Source: Cladocopium goreaui
Taxonomy: Eukaryota; Sar; Dinophyceae; Suessiales; Symbiodiniaceae
Assembly (NCBI GenBank): GCA_947184155.2
Contig: CAMXCT020002335.1
Location: 918,094 to 982,093 of the forward strand
Direction of reading: 5' to 3'
Length of the DNA stretch: 64,000 bases
The notes beneath the pieces were generated by a model, which saw only the letters and a program-made list of their open reading frames with translations, did no database searches and had not been told where the DNA came from. Shown here piece by piece: positions 42,350-52,728 of the stretch. A program made the position numbers and the translations under genes. Numbering within the stretch: position 1 is the first letter of the stretch; the number at the start of each line of letters is the position of its first letter.

Positions 42350-42361
42350 GCTCCGCTACCA
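42350..42361 (-). promoter_or_regulatory. primer-binding site, initiator-Met-tRNA-like
   Basis: In the coding direction, one T after the 5' LTR end, the sequence reads TGGTAGCGGAGC. It starts with TGG (pairing with tRNA CCA) and resembles the complement of eukaryotic initiator tRNA-Met 3' ends (animal iMet would give TGGTAGCAGAGG), the usual copia primer. Confidence 0.7.
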
Positions 42362-42362
42362 A

Positions 42363-42695
42363 TGTGAGTGGGGTAGCACCACTGTGACAAACGCAATCTC
42401 AAAGCCCTGCGATGAGTTCTTTTCCACCAGCGATCGCAGATGCAACTGCGTCTCCAAGCTTCCACCAGCAATGCACCCTGTGCAAAAGGGAACGGCCACG
42501 TTCCACGAGAGCCAGTTTGGCTAGCAAGACACGGTCCACATCCACTTCCCACCTCTGGCGTACCCTGAGCCAAGTGTCTCGGCAAAAGATGGTTTCCTGA
42601 AAGGCACATCGGTTGGATTGGTCTTGATGGGACCTGGATTGCAAGGACCTAGTGTCATGGTTCTTCTCAAAGAGCTGATATGTTTGCAAATCACA
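42363..42695 (-). repeat. 5' LTR
   Basis: 333 bp, beginning TGTGAGTGGGG and ending GCAAATCACA on the plus strand, with 5-bp inverted termini (TGTGA/TCACA). It pairs with 34080-34412. It should carry the promoter, but no TATA box is obvious. Confidence 0.95.
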
Positions 42696-42701
42696 ACATA
42701 T

Positions 42702-43290
42702 ATATATATGGGATACATATATATATATACATGGAGATACTTATGAGTATATCTAACCGAACCTCTTGATGGGAATATTGATGGAACATTCATGGGTACA
42801 AAAAGATCTACACACCATTGGCGTATCCAACCAACTTCATATTTGGTCATTGAAGAGGGAAAATGATGAACGAGTGGATGGAATGGGGTATCCACGTGTG
42901 ACCTACAGCGATGTACCGCACCCCCATAATGGCTTATTCTTCGATTTATTATACCTACCTACATACATTACATTACATTGCATTGCATTGCATTGCATTG
43001 CATTGCATTACATTACATTACATTACATTACATACATACATTAATACGTTAATACATTAATACATTAATACATCAATACACTAATACACTAAAACACTAA
43101 TACATTAATACACTAATACATTAATACATGAATACATGAATACATGAATACATTCATACATTCATACATTCATACATAGATAGATAGATACATAGATACA
43201 TAGATAGATAGATAGATAGATAAATAGATAAATAGATACATACATACATACATACATACATACATACACACATTGATACACTAATACATT
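42702..43290. repeat. mixed penta- to octanucleotide microsatellites
   Basis: CATTA/CATTG pentamers (about 42963-43034), TTAATACA octamers (about 43035-43120), CATGAATA, then GATA and CATA tetramers to about 43267. The first 260 bp after the retroelement show no gene. Confidence 0.85.
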
Positions 43291-43915
43291 GTAAACATTG
43301 CATACATTGCATACATTGCATACATTGCATACATTGCATACATTGCATGCATTGCATGCATTGCATACATTACATACATTACATACATTGCATACATTGC
43401 ATACATTGCATACATTGCATAGATTGCATACATTGCATAGATTGCATACATTGCATACATTGCATACATTGCATACATTGCATACATTGCATACATTGCA
43501 TACACTGCATACATTGCATACTTACATACATTGCATACATTACATTGCATACATTACATTGCATTGCATACATTGCATACATTGCATACATTACATACAT
43601 TGCATACATTGCATACATTGCATACATTGCATACATTACATACATTACATACATTACATGCATTGCATACATTGCATACATTACATACATTACATACATT
43701 GCATACATTGCATACATGGCATACATGGCATACATTACATACATTACATACATTACATACATTGCATACATTGCATACATTGCATACATTGCATACATTG
43801 CATACATTACATACATTGCATATATTACATACATTACATACATTACATACATCGCATACATTGCATACATTGCATACATGGCATACATTGCATACATTAC
43901 ATACATTACATACAT
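43291..43915. repeat. 9-bp satellite, unit ATTGCATAC
   Basis: About 70 near-perfect units, with variants ATTACATAC and ATGGCATAC. Because the unit is a multiple of three, several frames on both strands stay open as tripeptide repeats (Ile-His-Cys, Thr-Leu-His, Ala-Tyr-Ile; Met-Tyr-Ala and Gln-Cys-Met in reverse). I treat these as repeat artefacts. Confidence 0.95.
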
Positions 43916-44197
43916 CCCGGCGGAAGGGAAACCGCGCGAGCGTTTTGATTGGTTGCTTCCAGGAGAGTCACAATCACCTGTAATTTACAATATAAAATGC
44001 TCTTCCGATCAGTTTGGATAACTGAATTTGGGTTTAAAAAAAGTGGATGCAAAATCTATTGATTTTTAACAAATCCAGGTAAACATCATGTGCATCAGAC
44101 GTGGATGCACAGATTTTTTTTCACACTCTTCGTCGGCTCAGCGATCCATCAGTGTGGAAGCTGTCTTCGACAGCAAGTTGCCATTATGGCACTCATA

Positions 44198-44484
44198 TCC
44201 CAGAGATCTCAGCAGCGTAGCAACATGTCACGTAGTAAACGATCCCAGAGATCTCAGCAGCGTAGCAACCTGTAACGTAGTAAACGATCCCAGAGATCTC
44301 AGCAGCGTAGCAACATGTCACGTAGTAAACGATCCCAGAGATCTCAGCAGCGTAGCAACCTGTAACGTAGTAAGAAAGTCCCAAGGATCTCAGCAGCGTG
44401 GCAACATGTAACGTAGGAAACTATCTCAGAGATACCAGCAGCGTAGCAACATGTCACGTAGTAAAAGATCCCAGAGATCTTAGC
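44198..44484. repeat. 45-bp tandem repeat with 90-bp higher-order period
   Basis: The unit begins CCCAGAGATCTCAGCAGCGT and ends CACGTAGTAAACGAT. Successive units alternate between ACATGTCACG and ACCTGTAACG variants, giving a 90-bp dimer. The last two units are diverged. A further partial copy is at about 44568-44620. Confidence 0.9.
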
Positions 44485-44529
44485 AACATCGCAATATATC
44501 CTGTACGAAGTACAAGGAAAGTTAACATG

Positions 44530-44563
44530 CCCCCCCACCCCACCCCACCCCAACCCCAACCCA
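44530..44563 (-). other. G-quadruplex-prone C-rich tract (first copy)
   Basis: The plus strand is C7 followed by ACCCC/AACCCC blocks, so the minus strand has six or more G runs of three to seven. It is preceded by GTACGAAGTACAAGGAAAGT. Confidence 0.8.
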
Positions 44564-44669
44564 CACTAGAGATCTCAGCAGCGTAGCAACACGTAACGTA
44601 GTAAAAGATCCCAGAGATCTTAGCAACATGGTAATAGATCATGTACGAAGTACAAGGAACGTTAACATG

Positions 44670-44699
44670 CCCCCCCACCCCAACCCACCCCAACCCCAA
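44670..44699 (-). other. G-quadruplex-prone C-rich tract (second copy)
   Basis: Same organisation as the copy 140 bp upstream, again preceded by GTACGAAGTACAAGGAACGT, which shows the whole 45-bp-unit plus C-tract module was duplicated. Confidence 0.8.
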
Positions 44700-44764
44700 G
44701 ACAAAGAGCAGTACTCAAAAAAGAAGCAAAACGCACGTACGGTTTTCCTGCCGTAGGCACATAC

Positions 44765-44848
44765 ATGGCATACATTGCATACATTGCATACATTGCATAC
44801 ATTGCATATATTACATACATTACATACATTACATACATTACATACATA
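44765..44848. repeat. second array of the 9-bp ATTGCATAC satellite
   Basis: About nine units, again preceded by a short GC-rich block with GTACGGTTTTCCTGCCG. The array at 43291-43915 has a similar GC-rich block (CGGCGGAAGGGAAACCGCGC) on its other side. Confidence 0.9.
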
Positions 44849-45167
44849 CGCATATCCAAACATGTTTAAAAAAACAGACATGAGAAATAAGCAATTGGTT
44901 TGTACCTGACCAAGCGCCAGCATTGATCAAGGTGGTAAATAACGGCATAGCGTGAATACCGTGGCTGAGGAATGTACCCATTGACAAGCCAATGCCAGGG
45001 CGCCAGAGTTTGAGCGGAATGCGGCAATCGCGGCAATCTGGACATGTCTGGACATGGTGGTTTCAAATGGTTTCAATCGGTCGAGCAATGCAGCTTCAAG
45101 ATGCTTCAAGTACTGTTTTTTGTCGATGTAAATCGAGTTTTTAGGGGCACAATTCCACCATGTCACC

Positions 45168-45506
45168 ATGAATTACACTTGGCTTCTTTGGGCCATCATT
45201 GTGCCATCTCTTGGTGACAGCGACAGCACCGTCCGTTGTTTTGTGTCACAGTGGATGACCTGGCAGCGAAATGCGGCTGCGAATGGATGCCCTTCACTGA
45301 TCAACTCCACTTGGATGACTTTCAACAGCAAGTCGACTTGCCACCATTATCCATCCTTAAACTGGAACGAGTGTAAAATTTCCAATTCACCAGCAAGATT
45401 TCTTACTTCTGTTGGGTGGTGCCATCACATCCATCAGCAATCTTATGAGATAACCAGAGAAATCCCACATCGAATCCAATCGCCATGGGCGCTGGTGGAT
45501 CAGTAG
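45168..45506 (+). CDS. candidate coding segment, one exon or two with a very short intron
   Basis: An ATG at 45168 opens MNYTWLLWAIIVPSLG, a signal-peptide-like hydrophobic start. Read straight through, the frame is open for 112 codons. Alternatively a donor at 45214 (CTTG/GTGACA) and an acceptor at 45251 (GTGTCACAG) would remove 38 nt and join in phase to DDLAAKCGCEWMPFTDQL, then HLDDFQQQVDLPPLS, ending at TAA 45374. The second reading has the more natural composition, but 38 nt is a very short intron. The protein is not recognised. Confidence 0.4.
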   Translation: MNYTWLLWAIIVPSLGDSDSTVRCFVSQWMTWQRNAAANGCPSLINSTWMTFNSKSTCHHYPSLNWNECKISNSPARFLTSVGWCHHIHQQSYEITREIPHRIQSPWALVDQ

Positions 45507-46382
45507 TGGAGGGGCAGTTGGTGGATGATGCAGGATCTGAGAATGACGAAAATGCCACTTGGTTGCCTTAAAAAGTAGGACTTGGAAACGCCGAGGATGG
45601 GCTATCTGCAAGTACTACATGAGGATGATAAATATGATCAATATATCTATGATTCTAATTGGTTCTATAAGTATATATACAGTGTATATACTGCTGACAT
45701 GTACACACTTGGTCGTGTTTTTCTACGTATCAATATACTCATCCATGATCTGGTTGGGAGATTGCCCAGGAACTCATGGAGTGCCAGGAGCCGTGGCAAC
45801 CGTGGCAACCGTGGCAATGGGTGATGGGAATTTCACTACCCACCTGTTTTTGGTAGAGATTTTCAATGGATGATGGGAATGTGGACTTTTGCATCACCAT
45901 TTTTTCCAAGGGTTATCAAGTGTTGCTCAGTTTTTGCAATTCCATGTGTGTTCCATATTGTATATTGATCTACTGTGTCATCATCTAAACTTCTTCAGCT
46001 TTGCATTTTTACCCGTTTTTCTATTGGTTTCACAGCCCCGTGATATCCACGACATCAGGCAGGGGCCCAGGGGATCAAAATTGTCACCCTCTGAGATTTC
46101 CAACCCAGCGATTTCTCCTGGCTAAACCACCCATGTGTTGATGGTATTAAATCCACGTCTTTGACAACAAAATATCCCCTTCTTTTGAATAGAGTTATAT
46201 CAGTTAGTAATGAAAATCAGATCCGTTTCCTTCAATTTGGTGGATCAAATCCGTAAAAATCGCAAAGACATGCCATATTTCATGGTCATATATGTCATAT
46301 CCCCATATTCAATGGTTATATCCCCAGATTTGAAGGTCAACTCCCCAGTTGTTCCTGGTCTCACCTGGTCTCACCTACCACG
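45507..46382. other. no firmly supported gene
   Basis: A short exon-like patch at about 45768-45815 (ELMECQEPWQPWQPWQW after TTGCCCAG) is repetitive and weak. The rest is AT-rich. Confidence 0.4.
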
Positions 46383-47031
46383 ACCTTTCGCCCCTTTCGC
46401 CGTGAGGATCCCAGAGGCCCAGGGGACGGTGCGGGACATTCCCAAGCCTCGCCCAGACCCTGTCGCGACTTTCTGAAAGGGAACTGCAGGTGGGGACGCT
46501 GTTCGCTGGTTGAAAATGGGGCTGGGATTTGATGGGCTTACCTGGGCTTACCTAAGAAAAATATGGTGATATTCAAGGTACTTAGCCTCTGGTAGTTTGT
46601 TACTGTTTGCTATTGAAAATGGTGATTTATAGTTGATTTACCGAACTTGTGATTTTCCATAGTTATGTAAACGTTTACCAGAGATTAAATGAGGGATCCC
46701 CAAAATGGATGGTTTATAAACATTATCATCATGAATCTTTGGATATTTCAATGGTCAGGTATGGAGCTTTCCTAAGTCATGGGGGGAGCTTTCCTAAGCC
46801 ATGGGGGTACCCTTAGTTTTCATCCATTTTTGTTTGGGATTTTCCATTATAAACCATCCAGCGATTGGGGTACCCTCATTGTAGGAACCCCCCACTTGAC
46901 GCTGTTGAGCACATGTCGAAAACTCGTTTTGCGTATCCGGGCTGAGATTTTTGGAAACTGACATCACCTTTCCTTTTTTTGGGATCGAAGCCCCAGATTT
47001 GAAGCAACGATGGGAATCTCAAAAACAACTA

Positions 47032-47063
<32 letters not shown>

Positions 47064-48686
47064 TATTATATATGAGGAATGTAAACCTCGAGAAGTGAGG
47101 TTTCTGGTTATTTTGCCAGGTATGGTGATCGGTGCCGATACTCCCATGAGAATACCGGCGCGGAGCCTGCGGAAAAGAGGCCATGCAAAGAGTTTCTCAA
47201 AGGACACTGCAAGCACTTTGCCTGCATCGCCACTGCATCGCCAGTTTAGCTTCAGAATATCTTCAAACTCTTGAATCTCATTGAATCTCATCGAATCTCA
47301 TTGAACGTGCTTGAACGTGCTTGAACATGGCAAGACAATGGCATTGACATCTCAACCATTGTTGTCATGTTGAACCGAGGTATGGTGACCGCTGTCGCTA
47401 TTCCCATGACCCCGGTGGCAGCCCTGGTGACCGCGCCCATGTTCCCTGCCGGAACTTCGAAAAGGGCTTTTGCGCCTTTGGCGACCGATGCAGGCGCACG
47501 ATGAAACATGTTTCTCAGGTCAAACAGGAGATATTTGAAGAATTCAAATGGAAGATGCTGCAAGAAACACAAGTAAAGATATATATATATAGATATCATT
47601 TTTTGGTTCGTATGCCGGTGTGATCATGCTAACATATGGAGGGTAATTTAATTTGGGAATATATATTTTTTTTGGGGGGGTATTTTTTTTTTTCCTCCTC
47701 TCCTGGTGGCTTCTGTGGCTCCTGGTGGCTCCTGGTGGCTCCTGGTGGCTTCTGGGGCTCCTTGTGGCTCCTGGTGGCTTTTGCGGCTCCTGGTGGCTCC
47801 TGGTGGCTTCTATGGCTCCTGGCTCCTAGAGCTCCTCGCTCCTATGGCTCATTTATCATCTATCGATCAATCTATCAGTGAAGCATGTTCACCAGGTGCA
47901 TGTTGTGCATTAGATACACCTTGAGTATCATCTATCTATCTATCTATCCATCCATCCATCTATCTATCTATCTGTCTATCTATCTGTCTATCTATCTATC
48001 TGTCTATCTATCTATCTAACTATCTATCTGCCTATCTATCTATCTATCTATCTAACTATCAAACTATCTATCTACTTGATTCTATCTATATCTATCTATG
48101 TCTATCTATATCTATATCTATCTGTATCTATCTATTTCTATCTATATCTATCTATATCTATCTATATCTATCTGTATCTATCTATATCTATCTATATCTA
48201 TATATATCCATCTATATCTATCTATATCTATCTATATCTACGTATCTATATCTATCTATATCTGTCTATATCTATTTATATCTATCTATATCTATCTATA
48301 TCTGTATCTATATCTACATCTATGGCTGTATCTATATATCTATATATCTATATATGTATATATTTATCTGTATATCTATATCTATATATATATATCTCTA
48401 TATCTCTATATATTTCTATATATCTCTATATGTATATATATCTCTATATATCTCTATATATCTCCATATATTTCTATATATATATATATTTATATCTATA
48501 GTTATATCTATATATCGATATACCACTATATATCAATATATCTGTATATATCTGTATATATCTGTATATATCTCTATATCTCTATATCTCTATATCTATA
48601 TATCTATATATCTATATATCTATATTCCTATATCTTTTAATCTATATATCTTTAAATCTATATTTCTTTAAATCTATATATCTATA

Positions 48687-48720
<34 letters not shown>

Positions 48721-50750
48721 AAAGGTTTGCATTATCATCCGGATGATATTCAAACCCCAAGCCAACCCTGAACCAAAGCTTATATAAAGAGATCTTAAAC
48801 CAACTCGATGATAACATCAAATGAAACTATTGTGCATCGTTGTGCCTTAATCTACATTCCACATGTTTCCAAGGTGCATGCCGTGTAGTATATACACCTT
48901 AACTTGAGTATCACATTCAACCCAGCACCTTGCATGTGAAAATAGGTGTTTCCAATCTGCTTTGGGGGGGAGGCGCTGCGCCCTCCCCCCCAATCCCCCC
49001 CTCTCCCGCTTTTTTTTTATTTAAATTCAAACTTGCACACATTTCAATACACTAGTTTGGTTAGACTATATATATATATATATTGTATATATATATACAT
49101 ATGGTTGTTTATATACACAGCTTTCATCCCAATAAATTGTAAATAATCATGTGCATGCATATGCGTCCACAAAAAATAGTTGTTTGTATGTGCATGTTGT
49201 ATCCCAAAATAAACTGTAAATAACCATGTGCATGCATATGCGTCCACATAAGTATAGTTATTTGTATGTACATATTGTATCCCTAAATAACCCCTAATCC
49301 AACCCTAAACAGACTCTAAACCAGCCCTAAAGAAACCTTAAAACCAACCCTAAAACCAAACCCGGCAGATATATTGATTACACTTGTAAATACATTGATC
49401 TACATATGCATATAGTCATGATTAGTCATGCATGTATACCTACATCTATCTATATCTATCTATATCTATCTATATCTATCTATATCTATCTATATCTATC
49501 TATATCTATCTATATCTATCTATATCTATTTATATCTATCTATATCTGCATCTATATCTACATCTATGGCTGTATCTATATATCTATATATGTATATAAT
49601 TGTCTATATATCTATATCCCTATATATATATATTTCTATATATTTCTTTATATTTCTATATATCTCTATATATCTATATCTATATCTATATATATATCTA
49701 TATATCTATATATCTATATCTATATATCTATATATCTATATATCTATATATCTATATATCTATATATCTATATATCTATATATCTATATATCTATATATC
49801 TATATATCTATATATCTATATATATCTATATATCTATATATCTATATATCTATATATCTATATATCTATATATCTATATATCTATATATCTATATATCTA
49901 TATATCTATATCTATCTATATATCTATATATCTATATCTATATATATATCTCTATATATATATATATATCTATCTATATATATAATATATATTTATATCT
50001 ATATATCTATATACCACTATATATCTATATATCTGTATATAAGGTTGCCTGGGAAGACGCTTTAGCTGATTCTGAGTGGACGCTACTGCTCCTCCTCAGC
50101 CCTCTCCCCCATACCCCCTTCCTGTTTTCTTATTGAGGAAGGAAAGAAAATGTTAGGAAAATGATGAAAAACCAAAGAAAAAGTAATGGAAAACGAGGAA
50201 AAGTGAGGGGAGTGAAGGAAAACCAATGAACAACTAAGAAAAAATAATGGAAAACGAGGAAAAAGTGAGGAAAATGATGAAAAACCAAGGAAAAGTAATG
50301 GAAAACGATGAAAAAGTGAGGAAAATTATGAAAAACTAAGGAAAAGTAGTGGAAAACGATGAAAAAGTGAGGAAAAATGAAGGAAAACCAATGAAAAACG
50401 AAGGAAAAATCATGGAAAACAAGGAAAAAATAATGGAAAACGATGAAAAAGTGAGGAAAATGATGAAAAACAAAGGAAAAAGTAATGGAAAACGATGAAA
50501 AAGTGAGGAAAATTATGAAAAACCAAAGAAAAATACTGGAAAACGAGGAAAACGTGAGGAAAAATGAAGGAAAACCAATGAAAAACCAAGGAAAAGTCAT
50601 GGAAAACAAGGAAAAAGTGAGGAAACCGTGCCCACGACCAAAAAAAAATAAAATTCCCAAAACAAGAAAAAAAAAAATCCCCAAAAAAATCCGCACCCCT
50701 AACATATTCCAACCACCATCTTGCCAGGTATGGTCATGACGGAGCCGGTG
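46383..50750 (+). CDS. CCCH zinc-finger protein, at least three fingers, four exons
   Basis: Exons: about 46383-46489, 47120-47212, 47380-47493 and 50728-about 50750. Each finger is completed only by splicing. CRDFLKGNC (exon 1) + [10 protein letters not shown] (exon 2); CKEFLKGHC (exon 2) + [10 protein letters not shown] (exon 3); [15 protein letters not shown] (exon 3) + RYGH (exon 4). All three fit C-x7-C-x5-C-x3-H exactly. The family binds RNA, often AU-rich or stem-loop sites, so an RNA-processing or mRNA-turnover role is likely. Introns are all phase 2: intron 1 is GT-AG, introns 2 and 3 are GC-AG. Exons 2 (93 nt) and 3 (114 nt) are symmetric, consistent with exon duplication. Intron 3 is 3234 nt of satellite DNA. 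The first boundary of exon 1 and everything downstream of exon 4 are uncertain. Confidence 0.8.
46583..46686. mobile_element. diverged family A element in intron 1 of the CCCH gene
   Basis: Ends CCTCTGGTAGTTTG and AACGTTTACCAGAG with the family core GATTTTCCATAGTTATG. The TA flanks are altered. Confidence 0.65.
46763..46893. mobile_element. family C-like element in intron 1 of the CCCH gene
   Basis: Begins GGAGCTTTCCTAAGTCATGG (partly duplicated) and contains the core TTTTCATCCATTTTTGTTTG ... AAACCATCCAGCGATTGG, ending near GTAGGAACCCCCC. Its boundaries are approximate. Confidence 0.5.
47701..47850. repeat. 11-12 bp minisatellite, TCCTGGTGGCT units
   Basis: About 13 imperfect units in intron 3 of the CCCH gene. 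The encoded Gly/Trp/Leu peptide is a repeat artefact. Confidence 0.9.
47930..48720. repeat. TATC / TATATCTA microsatellite array
   Basis: Tetramers (CTAT)n grade into TATATCTATC 10-mers, then TATATATC 8-mers, ending again in CTAT. Long Ile/Tyr/Ser reading frames across it are artefacts. Confidence 0.95.
49123..49280. repeat. tandem duplication of about 77 bp
   Basis: The segment with ATCATGTGCATGCATATGCG recurs as ACCATGTGCATGCATATGCG about 75 bp later, with shared GTCCACA...TAGTT and TTGTATCCC flanks. Confidence 0.8.
49281..49362. repeat. degenerate CCCTAAA-type (telomere-like) repeats
   Basis: Spaced words CCCTAAA, CCCCTAA, AACCCTAAAC, GCCCTAAAG and AACCCTAAAACC occur within about 80 bp. 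TTTAGGG is the telomere unit reported for dinoflagellates and plants. The array is far too degenerate to be functional. Confidence 0.5.
49440..50040. repeat. second TATATCTA microsatellite array
   Basis: Starts with TATCTATATC 10-mers and becomes TATATCTA 8-mers, about 600 bp. Like the first array it lies in intron 3 of the CCCH gene. Confidence 0.95.
50135..50640. repeat. purine-rich minisatellite of about 30-45 bp units
   Basis: Repeats of GGAAAACGATGAAAAAGTGA, GGAAAATTATGAAAAACCAA and GGAAAAGTAATGG blocks. The plus strand is almost entirely purine. The Phe/His/Ser-rich minus-strand frame across it is an artefact. Confidence 0.9.
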
Positions 50751-51819
50751 GTCCCTCAGCGCTTTTTTTTGGGCCGCCTTAAATGAGATGTGTGACATGG
50801 GGATGTCACCAAGAAATGGGAAATTCTAAGTGTTTTAGAACTGAATTGGTAGGGTTTAACACCAACTTCTAGTGAATGATGAATAGCTAAGTTGGTTTAT
50901 AACCTGGTTTATTTGGCCAACTAGATACACGGTGGAGATTGAAACTAAGCCAAGGCCCAAACACTGGGTCTCATTGCTGCCCCAAGCGGTTACCATATTA
51001 ATTGGCCTTGTCTGAAAACATTCCGATAGTTGGGATAGTTGATGTTTGATCATCATCTTTCCATCATTTTCCCACGTTTTTCCCAAGGAAATGGGGCTAG
51101 AGTCGGCTAGAGCGTAGAGTCGGCTAGAGCGTTTTTGTCAGTCCCACTTGTCAGAGCCATTCTTCCATTTTTCCATTGAAAAAACCCAGGCGGCGGAGAT
51201 TCATCAACGATCCACATTCCGCTGAACTCGGTGGCCGAAAAAGACAAGCGCGAGCAATTGAGCTTCGAGGTACCGGAGCTTGATGTTGGGATGATGAGAC
51301 GATGGAATTTCATGGGGGCTCTGGTAATTCCATGATCAAAACATATTAATGTGATTCAATGTGATCCAAAAATGATGGTGATTCTCAGCAAAAATGGTTG
51401 TGAGTTGGGAGTAAGATGTGGATCAAGAAAGAAACTGGAGATATGACCTTGAAATGATCCTTTGGGTGTGGCAAGCCATGGATTTCACTACCAGAACCCA
51501 CTGCGTGGGAAGGTGAAACGGCTTCAGGTCATTATGCTTGTGGGTTTTGAACCACTTCTTTGCTGATGAATCGATGTGGATAAATCTGCAAGTTGGTGGA
51601 TAAACCTGAGTTTTGGTTGGTTTCCCCATTCTTGTTGGTTAAAATCAGCATTTGAGCGGATGAAATCCCAATCATTGTCCCCCAAATCATGATTGACCCC
51701 CTATTTTTGGCGAAACTCGATCTTGAGTGACTTTCAGAATGTGTTTACATTTGCTAAGATACATCCCAGTTTTGCACTATCCCCATGTTCCATCTGAACA
51801 GTTGGACTCTACTTCGCAG
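50751..51819. other. no supported gene
   Basis: AT-rich sequence with a duplicated GAGTCGGCTAGAGCG word at about 51100-51130. Downstream exons of the CCCH gene may lie here, but I cannot pick them out. Confidence 0.4.
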
Positions 51820-51879
51820 GAAGCCGTTCAGCTCTTGGACTCTGCTTTCGAGCAATCCACGACACGGTTGCCCGTCGAT
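51820..51879 (+). CDS. candidate exon, unknown protein
   Basis: After CTACTTCGCAG, 20 codons read EAVQLLDSAFEQSTTRLP then VD, ending at the donor GTGACT. Good codon content. Confidence 0.45.
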
Positions 51880-52309
51880 GTGACTGGATGGTGACCAACA
51901 AGTGCTATGATAAGTATGATATGGACAGTGACCATATGAAGCATCACTTTTTTAAACAAATTAGATCGTCCACTTAATTGAATATGTGGCCAATACGAAA
52001 AATCTTGTGGTCCTGTTGGTGACTGGCGAAACAGAAGCCAAGTTTGAACTGGAGCTATCAAGGAGTTGGGGATTAGGATTATCCTACTTATTGAGCTGGT
52101 CAAAATGTTCATTTTTTCTACCTCCTTCACCAGGTCCGTGAAGCATCTCACTTCACGATTTTGGGGCTCAAAAATATGGCCCACTATGGACCACTTATAT
52201 AATATGGATCATATTATCTAATAAAGATACGCAGAATCATAATACTTAGTATAAAATCATATTATCTGATCTTCTACTAAGTATCTCTATCCATTTTTTT
52301 TTCTCTCAG

Positions 52310-52378
52310 GCACATAGTAACTCGAAAGTTGCGGCCTTTGCATCTGAATTCCAGTCACCTCTGGCTCATCCCGCATAG
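52310..52378 (+). CDS. candidate exon, frame uncertain
   Basis: One of the best acceptors in the window (ATTTTTTTTTCTCTCAG) precedes it. One frame reads AHSNSKVAAFASEFQSPL to TAG at 52376; the other reads HIVTRKLRPLHLNSSHLW and continues open to about 52420. Confidence 0.45.
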   Translation, partial: AHSNSKVAAFASEFQSPLAHPA

Positions 52379-52501
52379 TCTGGACCAATGTGCTGGCCGT
52401 AACTTGCCACCATGGCCTCTATACATATATATATATATATGACAAAGTGCTATATTACATTTATGAATCACCATTTTTTATGACGATCTCAGCGTGTGCA
52501 G

Positions 52502-52568
52502 GTTGGAGGCCCTGGAGTCGCAACGAACGGCCTTGACCAATGAGGTCCAAGCCATGGAGCCTGAGGAG
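52502..52568 (+). CDS. candidate exon, coiled-coil-like
   Basis: After CGTGTGCAG, the frame reads LEALESQRTALTNEVQAM then EPEE. The heptad-like Leu/Ala pattern suggests a coiled coil. The donor would have to be non-canonical (GA). Confidence 0.4.
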
Positions 52569-52612
52569 ATGGGAAGATGGGAAAACCACAAGTTTTCCAC
52601 GATTTTCCAAGG

Positions 52613-52721
52613 GTACCCTCTGGTAAACATAGAAAAAACTGGAAAATCATCATTTTGTAGCTAAATCCACTATTTCCATGGCCATTTTCAATAGCAAACT
52701 GTTAGTTTACCAGAGGGTACC
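52613..52721. mobile_element. family A short TIR element
   Basis: TA-flanked, with ends CCCTCTGGTAAACATAG and TTAGTTTACCAGAGGG. The orientation of the core is reversed relative to the 24026 copy. It abuts a family B element. Confidence 0.85.
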
Positions 52722-52728
52722 ATATATG

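Larger units (their letters stand above)
34074..42701 (-). mobile_element. complete Ty1/copia-type LTR retrotransposon with target duplication
   Basis: The element proper is 34080-42695 (8616 bp). Its LTRs begin TGTGA and end TCACA, and the flanks carry ACATAT at 34074-34079 and 42696-42701. The flanks are TA-rich, so part of that match could be chance; if the LTR ended one base later, a 5-bp duplication would also fit. Domain order in the coding direction is Gag with zinc knuckle, protease, methyltransferase-like block, integrase, reverse transcriptase, RNase H. The LTRs differ at a single base of 333 (34128 A, 42411 G), implying recent insertion. It lies antisense to the surrounding host exons. 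Confidence 0.95.

Noticed and set aside
43298-44021. Frames over 200 codons across the 9-bp satellite
   Set aside because: Stop-free only because the 9-bp unit lacks stops in those frames; tripeptide repeats without other sequence.
44198-44484. Regular 45-bp repeats considered as a CRISPR array
   Set aside because: There are no unique spacers; whole units are tandem copies, and the context is eukaryotic.
48076-50136. Long Ile/Tyr/Ser frames
   Set aside because: Microsatellite translations.
50130-50798. 222-codon minus-strand frame rich in Phe and His
   Set aside because: It is the translation of a purine-rich minisatellite; the peptide repeats follow the DNA repeat.
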